Shown here one piece after another: positions 28,401-36,611 of a stretch of DNA of 64,000 nt. Every line of letters begins with the position of its first letter. Within the stretch, counting starts at the first letter, position 1. The notes beneath the pieces were generated by a model. The model saw only the letters and a program-made list of their open reading frames with translations. It was not told the origin of the DNA and did no database searches. The translations under genes were made by a program, and so were the position numbers. This DNA comes from Inhella gelatinilytica (GTDB taxonomy: Bacteria > Pseudomonadota > Gammaproteobacteria > Burkholderiales > Burkholderiaceae_C): the NCBI RefSeq assembly GCF_016093295.1, contig NZ_JAEDAL010000002.1:558001-622000 (forward strand), in the 5' to 3' direction.

Positions 28401-31400
28401 GGGGCGGCGCTGGGCGGGGGTGTTGGGCGGCATTCTGATTCATCCACCAAAACGCCGCCGGCAGCACAAAGAGCGACAGCAGCGGGGCCGTCACCATGCC
28501 GCCCACCATGGGGGCGGCGATACGGCTCATGACCTCGGAGCCGGTGCCGCTGCCCAGCAGAATGGGCAGCAGGCCGGCCAGGATGACGGCCACCGTCATG
28601 GCCTTGGGGCGTACGCGCTGCACGGCGCCGTCCATGATGGCGTCGTGCAGGGCTTCCACGGTATGCAAGCCCTGGCGCTGCCGCTCCGCCCAGGCGTTCT
28701 TCAGGTAGAGCAGCATGATGACGCCGAACTCCGCCGCCACGCCGGCCAGGGCGATGAAACCCACCCCGGTGGCGATGGACTGGTGATAGCCGAGCAGGTA
28801 GAGGAACCAAAAGCCGCCCACCAGTGCGAAGGGCAGGGTCGCCATGATGAGCAGGGCCTCGCGGGCATTGCCAAAGCAGAGCACCAGGAGCACAAAGATG
28901 ATGGCCAGCGTGGCCGGAACCACCACCTGGAGGCGGGCGTTGGCGCGCTCCAGGAACTCGAACTGGCCGGAGTAAGCCAGGCTCATGCCGGGCTCCAGCT
29001 GGACCTGCTCGGCCACAGCGCGGCGCAGGTCTTGCGCCACGGCGGCCAGGTCGCGCCCGCGCACGTCCACAAACACCCAGCCCGAAGGGCGGGCGTTTTC
29101 GCTCTTGATCATGGGCGGGCCGTCGGCCACGGCCACGCGCGCCACCGCGCCCAGGGTCAGGCGCTGGCCCATGTCGGTGAGCAGCGGCAGGTTGCGCACG
29201 CGCTCCTCGGTGTCGCGCCACTCACGCGGGTAGCGCACGCTGAGGGGAAAGCGGGCGCGGCCCTCTACCGTTTCGCCTGCCATCTCGCCGCCGATCAGGC
29301 TGGCCACCACCGAATGCACCTGGGCGACGCTCAGTCCGTAGCGGGCAGCCGCTGCGCGGTCCACGTCGATGTCCAGGTAGCGCCCGCCGGTCAAGCGTTC
29401 GGCCAGGGCCGAGCTCACGCCCGGCACGCCCTTGGCGACTTGCTCCACCCGCTGGGCCACGCGCTCGATGGCGGCGAGCCGGTCGCCCATCACCTTGACG
29501 CCAATGGGGCTCTTGATGCCGGTGGCCAGCATGTCGATGCGGTTGCGGATCGGGGGCACCCAGAGGTTGGCGAGCCCGGGCACCTTGACGGCCTGATCCA
29601 GCTCGTCGATCAGCTTCTCGGGCGTCATGCCCGGCCGCCATTCCTCCCGAGGTTTGAGCCGGATGGTGGTCTCAAACATCTCCAGCGGCGCGGGGTCGGT
29701 GGCGGTTTCGGCCCGGCCGGCCTTGCCGGAGACGCTGAGCACCTCGGGCACGGTTTTGATCATGCGGTTGGTCTGCTGCAAGAGCGCCGAGGCCTTCTGG
29801 GCCGACAGGCCGGGCAGGGCGGTGGGCATGTAGAGCAAGTCGCCCTCGTCCAGCGGTGGCAGGAATTCGCCCCCCAGGCGGGAGAGCGGCCACAGCAGGC
29901 TCAGCAGCACCAAGGCGGCCACGGCCAGCGTGGTCTTGGGCCAGTGCAGAACGGCCGTCAGCGCAGGGCGGTAGACCGCGATCAGGGCCCGGTTCAGCGG
30001 GTTGCGGCCCTCGTCGGGGATGCGCCCGCGAATCCAATACCCCATCAGCACCGGCACCAGGGTCACGGCCAGCCCAGCCGCCGCCGCCATGGCATAGGTC
30101 TTGGTGAAGGCCAGTGGGCCGAAGAGCCGCCCCTCCTGCGCCTGCAGAGTGAACACCGGCACGAAGGAGAGGGTGATGATGAGCAGCGAGAAAAAGAGCG
30201 CCGGGCCCACCTCCACGGCCGCGTCGCCCATCAAGCGCCAACGCGCCTCGCCCGCCAAAGTTTCGCCGGGGTGGCGGTGCTGCCAGGCTTCCAGGTGTTT
30301 GTGGGCGTTTTCAATCATCACCACCGCGGCGTCCACCATGGCGCCAATGGCGATGGCGATCCCGCCGAGCGACATGATGTTGGCGTTCAGGCCTTGGGCG
30401 TGCATGACGATGAAGGCCGCGCCGATGCCCAGCGGCAGCGAGACGATGGCCACAAAAGCCGAGCGCACATGCCACAGGAAGAGCGCGCACACGGCGGCCA
30501 CGACCAGGAACTCCTCCACCAACTTGTTGCGCAGGTTGGCGATGGCGCGGTCGATGAGCTGGCTGCGGTCGTAGGTGGTCACCACCTCCACGCCGGCTGG
30601 CAGCGAGGGCTTGAGCTCGCTCAGCCGCGCCTGCACGGCGGCAATCGTGTCGCGAGCGTTTTTGCCCGAGCGCAGCAGCACCACGCCGCCCACGGCCTCG
30701 CCCTGGCCGTCCAGCTCGGCAATGCCGCGCCGCATCTCGGGGCCGTGTTGCACCGTGGCGATGTCGCCCAGCAGCACGGGGGCGCGGCCGGCGAGCTTGA
30801 TCGGAATGCCGCGCACCTCGTCCAGGTTCTTCAAGTAGCCGCTGGCGCGCACCATGAGCTCGGTCTCGCCCAACTCCAACACGCCGCCGCCGGTTTCCTG
30901 GTTGGACTGGCGCAGGGCCTCTATGGCCTGTTCGTGGCTGACGCCCAGCGCGGCCATGCGCACCGGGTTCAGCACCACTTGGGTTTGGCGCACCATGCCA
31001 CCCACGGTGGCGACCTCGGCCACATTGGGCAGGGCTTTGAGCTCGTAGCGCAGCCAGCTGTCTTGCAAGGCGCGCAGCTGGGCCAGGTCCAGCTGGCCGC
31101 TGCGGTCCACCAGCGCGTACTGGTAGACCCAGCCCACGCCTGTGGCATCGGGGCCGATGGCCGTGCGCGCTTGGGGCGGCAGGCGACCCTGGATTTGATT
31201 CAGTGTCTCCAGCACCCGGGAGCGGGCCCAGTACAGGTCGGTGCCGTCCTCAAACAGCACGTAGATGAAGCTGTCGCCAAAGAACGAGAACCCGCGCACG
31301 CTCTTGGCACCGGGGGTGGACATCAGCGTGGTGGCCAGCGGGTAGGTGACTTGGTTTTCCACCAACTGCGGCGCCTGGCCGGGCCAGGTGGTGCGCAGAA

Positions 31401-31542
31401 TCACCTGCACGTCCGAGAGATCGGGCAGGGCGTCCACCGCCGTGTGGCGCACGGCCAGCACGCTCCAGGCCAGCAGGCCCACGGTGGCCAACAGCACCAA
31501 GAAGCGGTTGACGACGGACCAGCGAATGAGGGCGGCGATCAT
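28390..31542 (-). CDS. cusA: Cu(I)/Ag(I) efflux RND transporter, CusA/SilA type
   Basis: 1,050 residues, the normal heavy-metal RND length, with 12 membrane spans. TM4 has the [22 protein letters not shown] charge-relay region. The three methionines of the E. coli CusA metal site align by their flanking sequence: [29 protein letters not shown] and [11 protein letters not shown]. The [12 protein letters not shown] block is diagnostic of the monovalent-cation branch. It should pump Cu+ or Ag+ from periplasm or cytosol through CusB and CusC. The start overlaps the cusB stop by four bases, and the order is cusC-cusB-cusA. No cusRS genes lie nearby in the window. Confidence 0.95.
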   Translation of the reverse strand: MIAALIRWSVVNRFLVLLATVGLLAWSVLAVRHTAVDALPDLSDVQVILRTTWPGQAPQLVENQVTYPLATTLMSTPGAKSVRGFSFFGDSFIYVLFEDGTDLYWARSRVLETLNQIQGRLPPQARTAIGPDATGVGWVYQYALVDRSGQLDLAQLRALQDSWLRYELKALPNVAEVATVGGMVRQTQVVLNPVRMAALGVSHEQAIEALRQSNQETGGGVLELGETELMVRASGYLKNLDEVRGIPIKLAGRAPVLLGDIATVQHGPEMRRGIAELDGQGEAVGGVVLLRSGKNARDTIAAVQARLSELKPSLPAGVEVVTTYDRSQLIDRAIANLRNKLVEEFLVVAAVCALFLWHVRSAFVAIVSLPLGIGAAFIVMHAQGLNANIMSLGGIAIAIGAMVDAAVVMIENAHKHLEAWQHRHPGETLAGEARWRLMGDAAVEVGPALFFSLLIITLSFVPVFTLQAQEGRLFGPLAFTKTYAMAAAAGLAVTLVPVLMGYWIRGRIPDEGRNPLNRALIAVYRPALTAVLHWPKTTLAVAALVLLSLLWPLSRLGGEFLPPLDEGDLLYMPTALPGLSAQKASALLQQTNRMIKTVPEVLSVSGKAGRAETATDPAPLEMFETTIRLKPREEWRPGMTPEKLIDELDQAVKVPGLANLWVPPIRNRIDMLATGIKSPIGVKVMGDRLAAIERVAQRVEQVAKGVPGVSSALAERLTGGRYLDIDVDRAAAARYGLSVAQVHSVVASLIGGEMAGETVEGRARFPLSVRYPREWRDTEERVRNLPLLTDMGQRLTLGAVARVAVADGPPMIKSENARPSGWVFVDVRGRDLAAVAQDLRRAVAEQVQLEPGMSLAYSGQFEFLERANARLQVVVPATLAIIFVLLVLCFGNAREALLIMATLPFALVGGFWFLYLLGYHQSIATGVGFIALAGVAAEFGVIMLLYLKNAWAERQRQGLHTVEALHDAIMDGAVQRVRPKAMTVAVILAGLLPILLGSGTGSEVMSRIAAPMVGGMVTAPLLSLFVLPAAFWWMNQNAAQHPRPAPPHAD

Positions 31543-33044
31543 GGGTGGCCTCCTGGCGTGGTGGTGGCCTTGGGCTTTTCCAGCTTCTCCAGTTTTTGCA
31601 CCGTGAGGCCGTCGTTGCCTTGGCTGACCTGGATGCGCACCTTGTCCCCCACCTTCAAGCCATGGGCCACATGGGCGTTGGCCAGCGGGAAGGGCATGGT
31701 CATGCCGCCCATCTTGAGCGTCGGGAACGGGCCGTGTGCGAGGGTGACTTCCAGACCGTCGAGGGCCTCGATCACGCCCTCGCTGGCGTGCAGCACGGGG
31801 CCCGCCGCACTGGCAGTTGCACGGGCGGGCGCGGCTTGAAGGCCGGCCAGATTGGCCTCGGAGTCGATCAAGAACTGTCCGCTGGCCACCACCTGCTGGC
31901 CGACGCCGAGCCCGCTGCGGATGCGGGTCAGGGGGCCCACTTCGCCCGCCAGCGTCACTTCGACGGGGCGGAAGCGGCCTTCGCCCTCGGACACCATCAC
32001 CAGGGAGCGCTGGCCGGTGCGAATCACCGCCTCGGTGGGCACGGCGGGCAGGGCCTCACCGGCGCCCGCTGTCGATTGCACGTGCGCCTGGGCGGTGAAG
32101 CCCGGGCGCAGCTTGCCGCCGGGGTTGGGCAGCTCCACGCGGGCGCGCAGGCTGCGCGAGGCCTCGTCCAAGGCCGGTAGCAGGGACGTGACGGTGCCCT
32201 TGACGGGCTGGCCGGGCCGTGCGGTGAATTCCGCGTGCACGCTTTGCCCCACCTGAATCTGGGCCGCCTGGGCCTCGGGAACGGTCAGCTCCAGCCACAC
32301 GCGGCCAAGGCCCTGGATTTTGGCCAGCGTGGCGCCCGCCATCAGGCTCATGCCGGCGCGCACGTCCAACTCTTGAATCAAGCCGCCGCGCGGGGCGCGC
32401 AGGGTGAGGCGGGCACGCACCTGGCCCGTTTGCTGCAGCTCGCGAATCTGCGTCTCGGGCAAGCCCGTGAGGCGCAGGCGGTTCAGCGCGGCTTCGGCCA
32501 ACTCGGGCTGGGTGCGCAGGCTCAAAAACTCTTGCTGCGCGGCCGCCCATTCGGGCACCAACAGCTCGGCCAGGGGCTGGCCCTCGTGCACCACGTCGCC
32601 GGGCGCCAGCGGCCAGACCTTCTCCACAAACCCGGCCACGCGGGTCTGGACCACCGCGACGTCGCGCTGGTCAAAGCCCAGCGCCCCATGCAGCACCCAC
32701 TCGGCTGCGGCGGGGGCGCTGGTGACGGGCGCGAGCCGCAGGCCCAGGTTTTGGCTCACGCGCGGGTCAATGCGCACGGTGCCGCCCTCGACCTCGTCGG
32801 CGTACTTGGGCACCAGCTCCATATCCATGAAAGGCGATCGGCCGGGCTTGTCGAACTTCGTCGCCGGGGCCATGGGGTCGTACCAGTACAGCACTTTGCG
32901 TTCAGTGCTGGCCGCTGCGGCGGGGGCTGTTGCGCTGGCACTGGGGTGATTGCCGCTGGGCTTGACCGACCAGCGACCGGCCAAAACGCCGGCACCGACC
33001 AGCGCCACAGCCAACAGGGTCAGGGGAAGGGGGTGGCGCATCAT
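31539..33044 (-). CDS. cusB: efflux adaptor CusB/SilB with C-terminal CusF-like domain
   Basis: 501 residues from ATG 33044, which overlaps the cusC stop (ATGA). Layout: N-terminal anchor (about 5-22); a heavy-metal-binding YHS-like segment [16 protein letters not shown] (53-68) continuing [14 protein letters not shown]; lipoyl and beta-barrel adaptor domains; then a CusF-like OB domain (about 420-492). In CusF numbering the ligands H36, M47 and M49 correspond exactly in spacing to His437, Met448 and Met450, but the capping Trp44 is replaced by Met445. C-terminal CusF fusions are known in SilB of Cupriavidus metallidurans. It links CusA to CusC and hands over Cu+/Ag+. Confidence 0.93.
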   Translation of the reverse strand: MMRHPLPLTLLAVALVGAGVLAGRWSVKPSGNHPSASATAPAAAASTERKVLYWYDPMAPATKFDKPGRSPFMDMELVPKYADEVEGGTVRIDPRVSQNLGLRLAPVTSAPAAAEWVLHGALGFDQRDVAVVQTRVAGFVEKVWPLAPGDVVHEGQPLAELLVPEWAAAQQEFLSLRTQPELAEAALNRLRLTGLPETQIRELQQTGQVRARLTLRAPRGGLIQELDVRAGMSLMAGATLAKIQGLGRVWLELTVPEAQAAQIQVGQSVHAEFTARPGQPVKGTVTSLLPALDEASRSLRARVELPNPGGKLRPGFTAQAHVQSTAGAGEALPAVPTEAVIRTGQRSLVMVSEGEGRFRPVEVTLAGEVGPLTRIRSGLGVGQQVVASGQFLIDSEANLAGLQAAPARATASAAGPVLHASEGVIEALDGLEVTLAHGPFPTLKMGGMTMPFPLANAHVAHGLKVGDKVRIQVSQGNDGLTVQKLEKLEKPKATTTPGGHP

Positions 33045-34333
33045 GGTTGGGCTCCAGTCCATTCGCGGGTCAGCATCAAGCGGGCTGCCCATTGGTCGCG
33101 CTCGCTCTCCAGAGCGAGGGCCTTGAGTTCGGCTTCCAAAAGCTCGCGGCGGGCGCTCAGTACCGCACGGAGTGGGCCGTTGCCGCTGCGGTAGGCATCC
33201 AAGGCGATCTGGCTGCGTTGCTGTGCGAGCGGCAGGGCCTCGTCGCGTTGGCGCCTGAGCGCAGTGTGGGCCCGCTGTTGCTCGGCCAGGCCCATGGCCA
33301 GCTCGGCCTCGTGTTCTCGCCGCATCGCGTCGAGGTCCGCTGCGGTGGCACGCAGCAGCGCTTCGCGGGCGCGCACTTGAGCATCCTGACGGTTGCGCGG
33401 GAAGAGGGGCAGGTCCAGGCTGACCATGATCGAAACCATGTCGTCATAGGCCGGCCCACGCTTTTGGAGGACGACTTCCACGCTCCAGTCGGGCTTGCGC
33501 ATGGCGTCGGCCTCGCGCCGTTCGGCCTGGGCCTCGGCCTGCATCGCGCTGGCGGCCCGCAGCTCAGGGTGGTCGGCCAGGGTGCCGTGCAAGGTGTCGG
33601 CGTTTGGCGTCCACGTCGGCGGCGGGCCGGACAGTTCGGCGTCGGCGGCTGCTCCAATCCAGCGCTTGAGGGTAGCGTGGGCCACGGCGCGCTGGGCGTG
33701 CAGTTCGTCGCGCCGCTCAGCCAGCATCAAGGCTTCGCGCCTCGGCATGAGCGCGTCTTCCACCATCGCCCGACCGGCGGCCAGCTGCGCTTGCGTGGTT
33801 TGAAGCAGCAAGTGGTTCTCGGCTTCGAGCTTTTCCAGCGCGCTGAGCTGGCGTTCCAGGTGGTGGCGTTGCAACCACGCCAGGGCCACCTCGCGCTGGG
33901 CCAGGACGCGAGCCGATTGCAGTTCCGCCTGGGTCCGCAGGGTTTGGGCGTCGGCCCTGTCGCGCCAGGCGGCGCGCTTGGCGGCGTTGGGCAGTTCCTG
34001 CATGACGCCAATGCGGCGCATGGTCATGCTGTCGCGCGTCAAGGCGAAGCGATCCATGCCGTTGATCGGCAGGTTCTCGATGCCGAAGCGGAGCTGCGGG
34101 TCGGGCCGCTCGCCCGCACTGAGGGCTGCCGCGCGCGCGGCATCCAGGCGCGCTTGGGCGGCGATCAGCGTCGGGGGGTGGTGCAGGGCTTGTTCCAGCG
34201 CCTGGGCAAAGCTCAGGCCGGGGGAGGCCAGCGAAGACGCCCCGGCCTGGAGGGGGGCGAGCACGACGGCCGCGAGGGCATAGGAGGGCGCCCACCGCCA
34301 CAAGCGGAGGCGCAAAAACGACAGGGGTGACAT
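33041..34333 (-). CDS. cusC: outer-membrane efflux channel of the Cus system (TolC family)
   Basis: 430 residues. A signal sequence ends near LQAGASS, followed by two OEP repeats rich in long helices: SFAQALEQALHHPPTLIAAQ, LAQREVALAWLQRHHLERQL, and a second repeat around HPELRAASAMQAEAQAERRE. MVSIMVSLDLPLF(P/S) matches TolC-family strand motifs. It is the outer-membrane channel through which CusA and CusB expel copper or silver. It has a good Shine-Dalgarno (GGGAG) and is the first gene of cusCBA. A Cys-rich peptide gene lies upstream in the same direction. Confidence 0.93.
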   Translation of the reverse strand: MSPLSFLRLRLWRWAPSYALAAVVLAPLQAGASSLASPGLSFAQALEQALHHPPTLIAAQARLDAARAAALSAGERPDPQLRFGIENLPINGMDRFALTRDSMTMRRIGVMQELPNAAKRAAWRDRADAQTLRTQAELQSARVLAQREVALAWLQRHHLERQLSALEKLEAENHLLLQTTQAQLAAGRAMVEDALMPRREALMLAERRDELHAQRAVAHATLKRWIGAAADAELSGPPPTWTPNADTLHGTLADHPELRAASAMQAEAQAERREADAMRKPDWSVEVVLQKRGPAYDDMVSIMVSLDLPLFPRNRQDAQVRAREALLRATAADLDAMRREHEAELAMGLAEQQRAHTALRRQRDEALPLAQQRSQIALDAYRSGNGPLRAVLSARRELLEAELKALALESERDQWAARLMLTREWTGAQP

Positions 34334-34410
34334 GGGAACTCCCGCAAACCGGCGTTCTCAGACGCCGACCGCCCGGCCGCTCAGGGCCTGGCACCAGACA
34401 AGGTTGGGGC

Positions 34411-34752
34411 TTAGGCGTGGCGCGGAGGGCGCCAAAGCGAAGACGGCGCGCCGTCGGTAGCCGCTTCAGGTCGTGGCTGAGGGACCCCATGCGCCGCAGG
34501 GGCGTGTGCCGCGGGACTCAACCCACTCGGCAGTGCGATTGGCGTGGCCGGGCACTTTTGGGCACAAGCACTCCTGCTCGCGTGGGCGCCGTCAGCGCAG
34601 CAATCGGGAACGGAGTCCGGCGCATCGACCGCCATGCCCGCGTCTTGGCTGTGCATGGGACAGGGGGCGGGAAGGACGTTCAACGCAGCCCAACTCGACG
34701 CGGGCAGGGCCAACATCAAGAGCCAGGTGAGGAGAACGCGTAGCAGCTTCAC
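34411..34752 (-). CDS. Cys/His-rich secreted small protein, likely metal-related
   Basis: 113 residues from a GTG start. There is a clear signal peptide (MKLLRVLLTWLLMLALPASSWA). The mature part holds potential metal ligands CPMHSQDAGM, PDCCADGAH and SACAQKC, then a long Ala/Pro/His-rich tail. It resembles, in style only, small CopL- or DUF2946-type proteins placed at the head of copper-resistance operons. Co-directional with cusC 78 bases away, it could be periplasmic and bind Cu+ or Ag+. I cannot place it in a named family, and the absence of a Shine-Dalgarno lowers confidence. Confidence 0.6.
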   Translation of the reverse strand: MKLLRVLLTWLLMLALPASSWAALNVLPAPCPMHSQDAGMAVDAPDSVPDCCADGAHASRSACAQKCPATPIALPSGLSPAAHAPAAHGVPQPRPEAATDGAPSSLWRPPRHA

Positions 34753-34791
34753 GCGCTAATTGGAAACCAAAAGTCTCGAGAGAGGAAGCGC

Positions 34792-34865
34792 TGGAGCGGG
34801 TGATGGGAATCGAACCCACGTATCAAGCTTGGGAAGCTGGCGTTCTACCATTGAACTACACCCGC
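34792..34865 (-). tRNA. tRNA-Gly (anticodon CCC), CCA encoded
   Basis: On the minus strand a 74-base cloverleaf can be drawn: acceptor GCGGGTG / CACCCGC, D-arm GTTC-AATGGTA-GAAC, anticodon loop TTCCCAA giving anticodon CCC, T-arm GTGGG-TTCGATT-CCCAT, then T and the encoded CCA. It decodes GGG. In the anticodon stem CCAGC pairs with GCTTG, leaving a C-U mismatch at the second pair. Related betaproteobacterial genes, as I recall them, have GCTGG there. The identity is clear from the GCGGGTGTAGTTCAATGGTA 5' half. Confidence 0.95.
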
Positions 34866-34989
34866 GTGAGGCCGCGCATGTTACGGGAGTTTTGGCCGTT
34901 TTTGCCTGCGTGCGGCCAAATAGGCGGCCGTCGCCCCAGGTCAGGGCTTTGCGACACACTAGAGCCCCGCGTAGCTCTTGGATGCTTGC

Positions 34990-36564
34990 ATGAAGACCCG
35001 CTCCGAACGACTCCAAGCCCTATGCGATGCACCGCCGCTTGACTTGGTGGTGGTCGGAGGCGGGGCGACGGGTGCCGGCGTGGCCCTGGACGCGGCAGCG
35101 CGCGGCTACGCCGTTGCCCTGCTGGAGGCGGATGATTTCGCCAAAGGGACGAGTTCCCGTGCGACCAAGTTGGTGCACGGCGGCGTCCGGTATCTGGCCC
35201 AGGGGCAGTTGGGTTTGGTGCGCGAGGCCCTGCGTGAGCGGCGAACCCTGCTGGCCAATGCGCCGCATCTGGCCAGCCCGTTGCGCTTTGTGCTGCCGGC
35301 CTACCGCCCCTGGCAAGTCCCTTTTTTTGGCCTGGGCTTGATGGCCTACGACCTGCTGGCCGGGCGCTCGGCCTTGGGGCGCACGCGATGGTTGGGCCGC
35401 ACGGCAACCCAAAAGGCGTTGCCCGGAGTGAATCCCAACGGGCTGTGGGGGGGCATTCAGTATTGGGATGCGCAGTTTGACGATGCCCGGTTGGCCCTGG
35501 CACTGGCTCGCTCGGCTGAGCGGGCGGGCGCCTTGGTACTCAATCACTGCCCCGTGGAAGGGCTGCGTTGGCAGGCGGACAAAGTGGCGGGGGTGGTAGC
35601 GGTGGAGGCAGAGACCGGCTCGCGGTTGACGCTGAACACCCGATGCGTGATCAACGCCACCGGCGTGTGGGTCGACGACTTGCGCGAGCGCGACCATCAA
35701 GGCCGACCGCCCGAGCCCCTGGTTACGGTCAGCCAAGGCGTGCACTTGGTCGTCGATCGCCAATTTCTGCCGTCAGAGCAGGCCCTTTTGGTGCCCAAAA
35801 CCGAGGATGGCCGGGTACTTTTTGCCGTGCCGTGGATGGGACGGGTGATCTTGGGCACCACCGACACGCCGCGCCGCGACAAGCCCTTGGAGCCGCAAGC
35901 GTTCGACGAGGAGATTGAGTTCATCTTGCGCGAAGCGGGGCGGGTCTTGGTGCACCCCCCCGGCCGCAGCGATGTCCTGAGCGTGTGGGCTGGTCTGAGA
36001 CCGTTGGCTCGCCCCAATTCCGGTCCGGGCAACCCGACCGGAACGGGTGGCATCAGTCGCGAGCACCACATCGAAGTGCGACCCAGTGGCTTGGTCAGCG
36101 TGACGGGGGGCAAGTGGACCACCTATCGCGCGATGGCGGAAGACGTCCTGTCGGCGTGTATGGCGGGCGGTTGGCTCGACCGGCGCCCGGGGGGCGTGAC
36201 CGCGCAGTGGCCGCTTGTCGGCGCGCAACCCTTGCAGCGCCCCTTGCACCAGATTCAGGGGCTGGCGCGCTATGGCAGCGAAATCGAGCAGGTGCAGTCC
36301 CTGCCTGGAGCGGATCGGTGGCTGCACCCCGAGTTGAGTGAGGCGATGGTGCGGTTTGCGGCGCGCTGGGAAATGGCCCGAACGGTCGAAGACGTGTTGG
36401 CTCGGCGGGTGCGCTTGCTCTTCTTGGATGCGCGTGCAGCGTTGGCGGTGGCAGAACCCGTTGCGGACTTGCTCCGGGAGGAAACCGGTGTCGATCCCCA
36501 GTTGGATGCATTTCGTGCCCTGGCACACGGCTATTGCCTTACGGATACCGTCGCACCCGAATGA
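34990..36564 (+). CDS. glpD: FAD-dependent glycerol-3-phosphate dehydrogenase
   Basis: 524 residues from ATG 34990; a TTG four codons upstream is less likely. The FAD motif is VVVGGGATGAGVALDAAARG, followed by the GlpD block GTSSRATKLVHGGVRYL. WAGLRPLARP and VTGGKWTTYR are the other hallmarks of GlpD. It oxidises glycerol 3-phosphate to dihydroxyacetone phosphate at the membrane, feeding quinones. glpK and glpF are not adjacent, so here it stands alone between a tRNA and a permease gene. Confidence 0.95.
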   Translation: MKTRSERLQALCDAPPLDLVVVGGGATGAGVALDAAARGYAVALLEADDFAKGTSSRATKLVHGGVRYLAQGQLGLVREALRERRTLLANAPHLASPLRFVLPAYRPWQVPFFGLGLMAYDLLAGRSALGRTRWLGRTATQKALPGVNPNGLWGGIQYWDAQFDDARLALALARSAERAGALVLNHCPVEGLRWQADKVAGVVAVEAETGSRLTLNTRCVINATGVWVDDLRERDHQGRPPEPLVTVSQGVHLVVDRQFLPSEQALLVPKTEDGRVLFAVPWMGRVILGTTDTPRRDKPLEPQAFDEEIEFILREAGRVLVHPPGRSDVLSVWAGLRPLARPNSGPGNPTGTGGISREHHIEVRPSGLVSVTGGKWTTYRAMAEDVLSACMAGGWLDRRPGGVTAQWPLVGAQPLQRPLHQIQGLARYGSEIEQVQSLPGADRWLHPELSEAMVRFAARWEMARTVEDVLARRVRLLFLDARAALAVAEPVADLLREETGVDPQLDAFRALAHGYCLTDTVAPE

Positions 36565-36611
36565 TGCTCGCCAGCTGACTCTTCGCTTCGACACCTCGAT
36601 TGAATGGCCAA

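Noticed and set aside
28399-31839. Plus-strand open frame of 1,146 codons opposite cusA
   Set aside because: Composition is dominated by His, Gln and Gly with no recognisable motif; cusA on the other strand is unambiguous.
34866-34989. Inverted GGCCG ... CGGCC sequences and -10-like TAACAT upstream of tRNA-Gly
   Set aside because: No -35 at acceptable spacing; too weak to call a promoter for either the tRNA or glpD.
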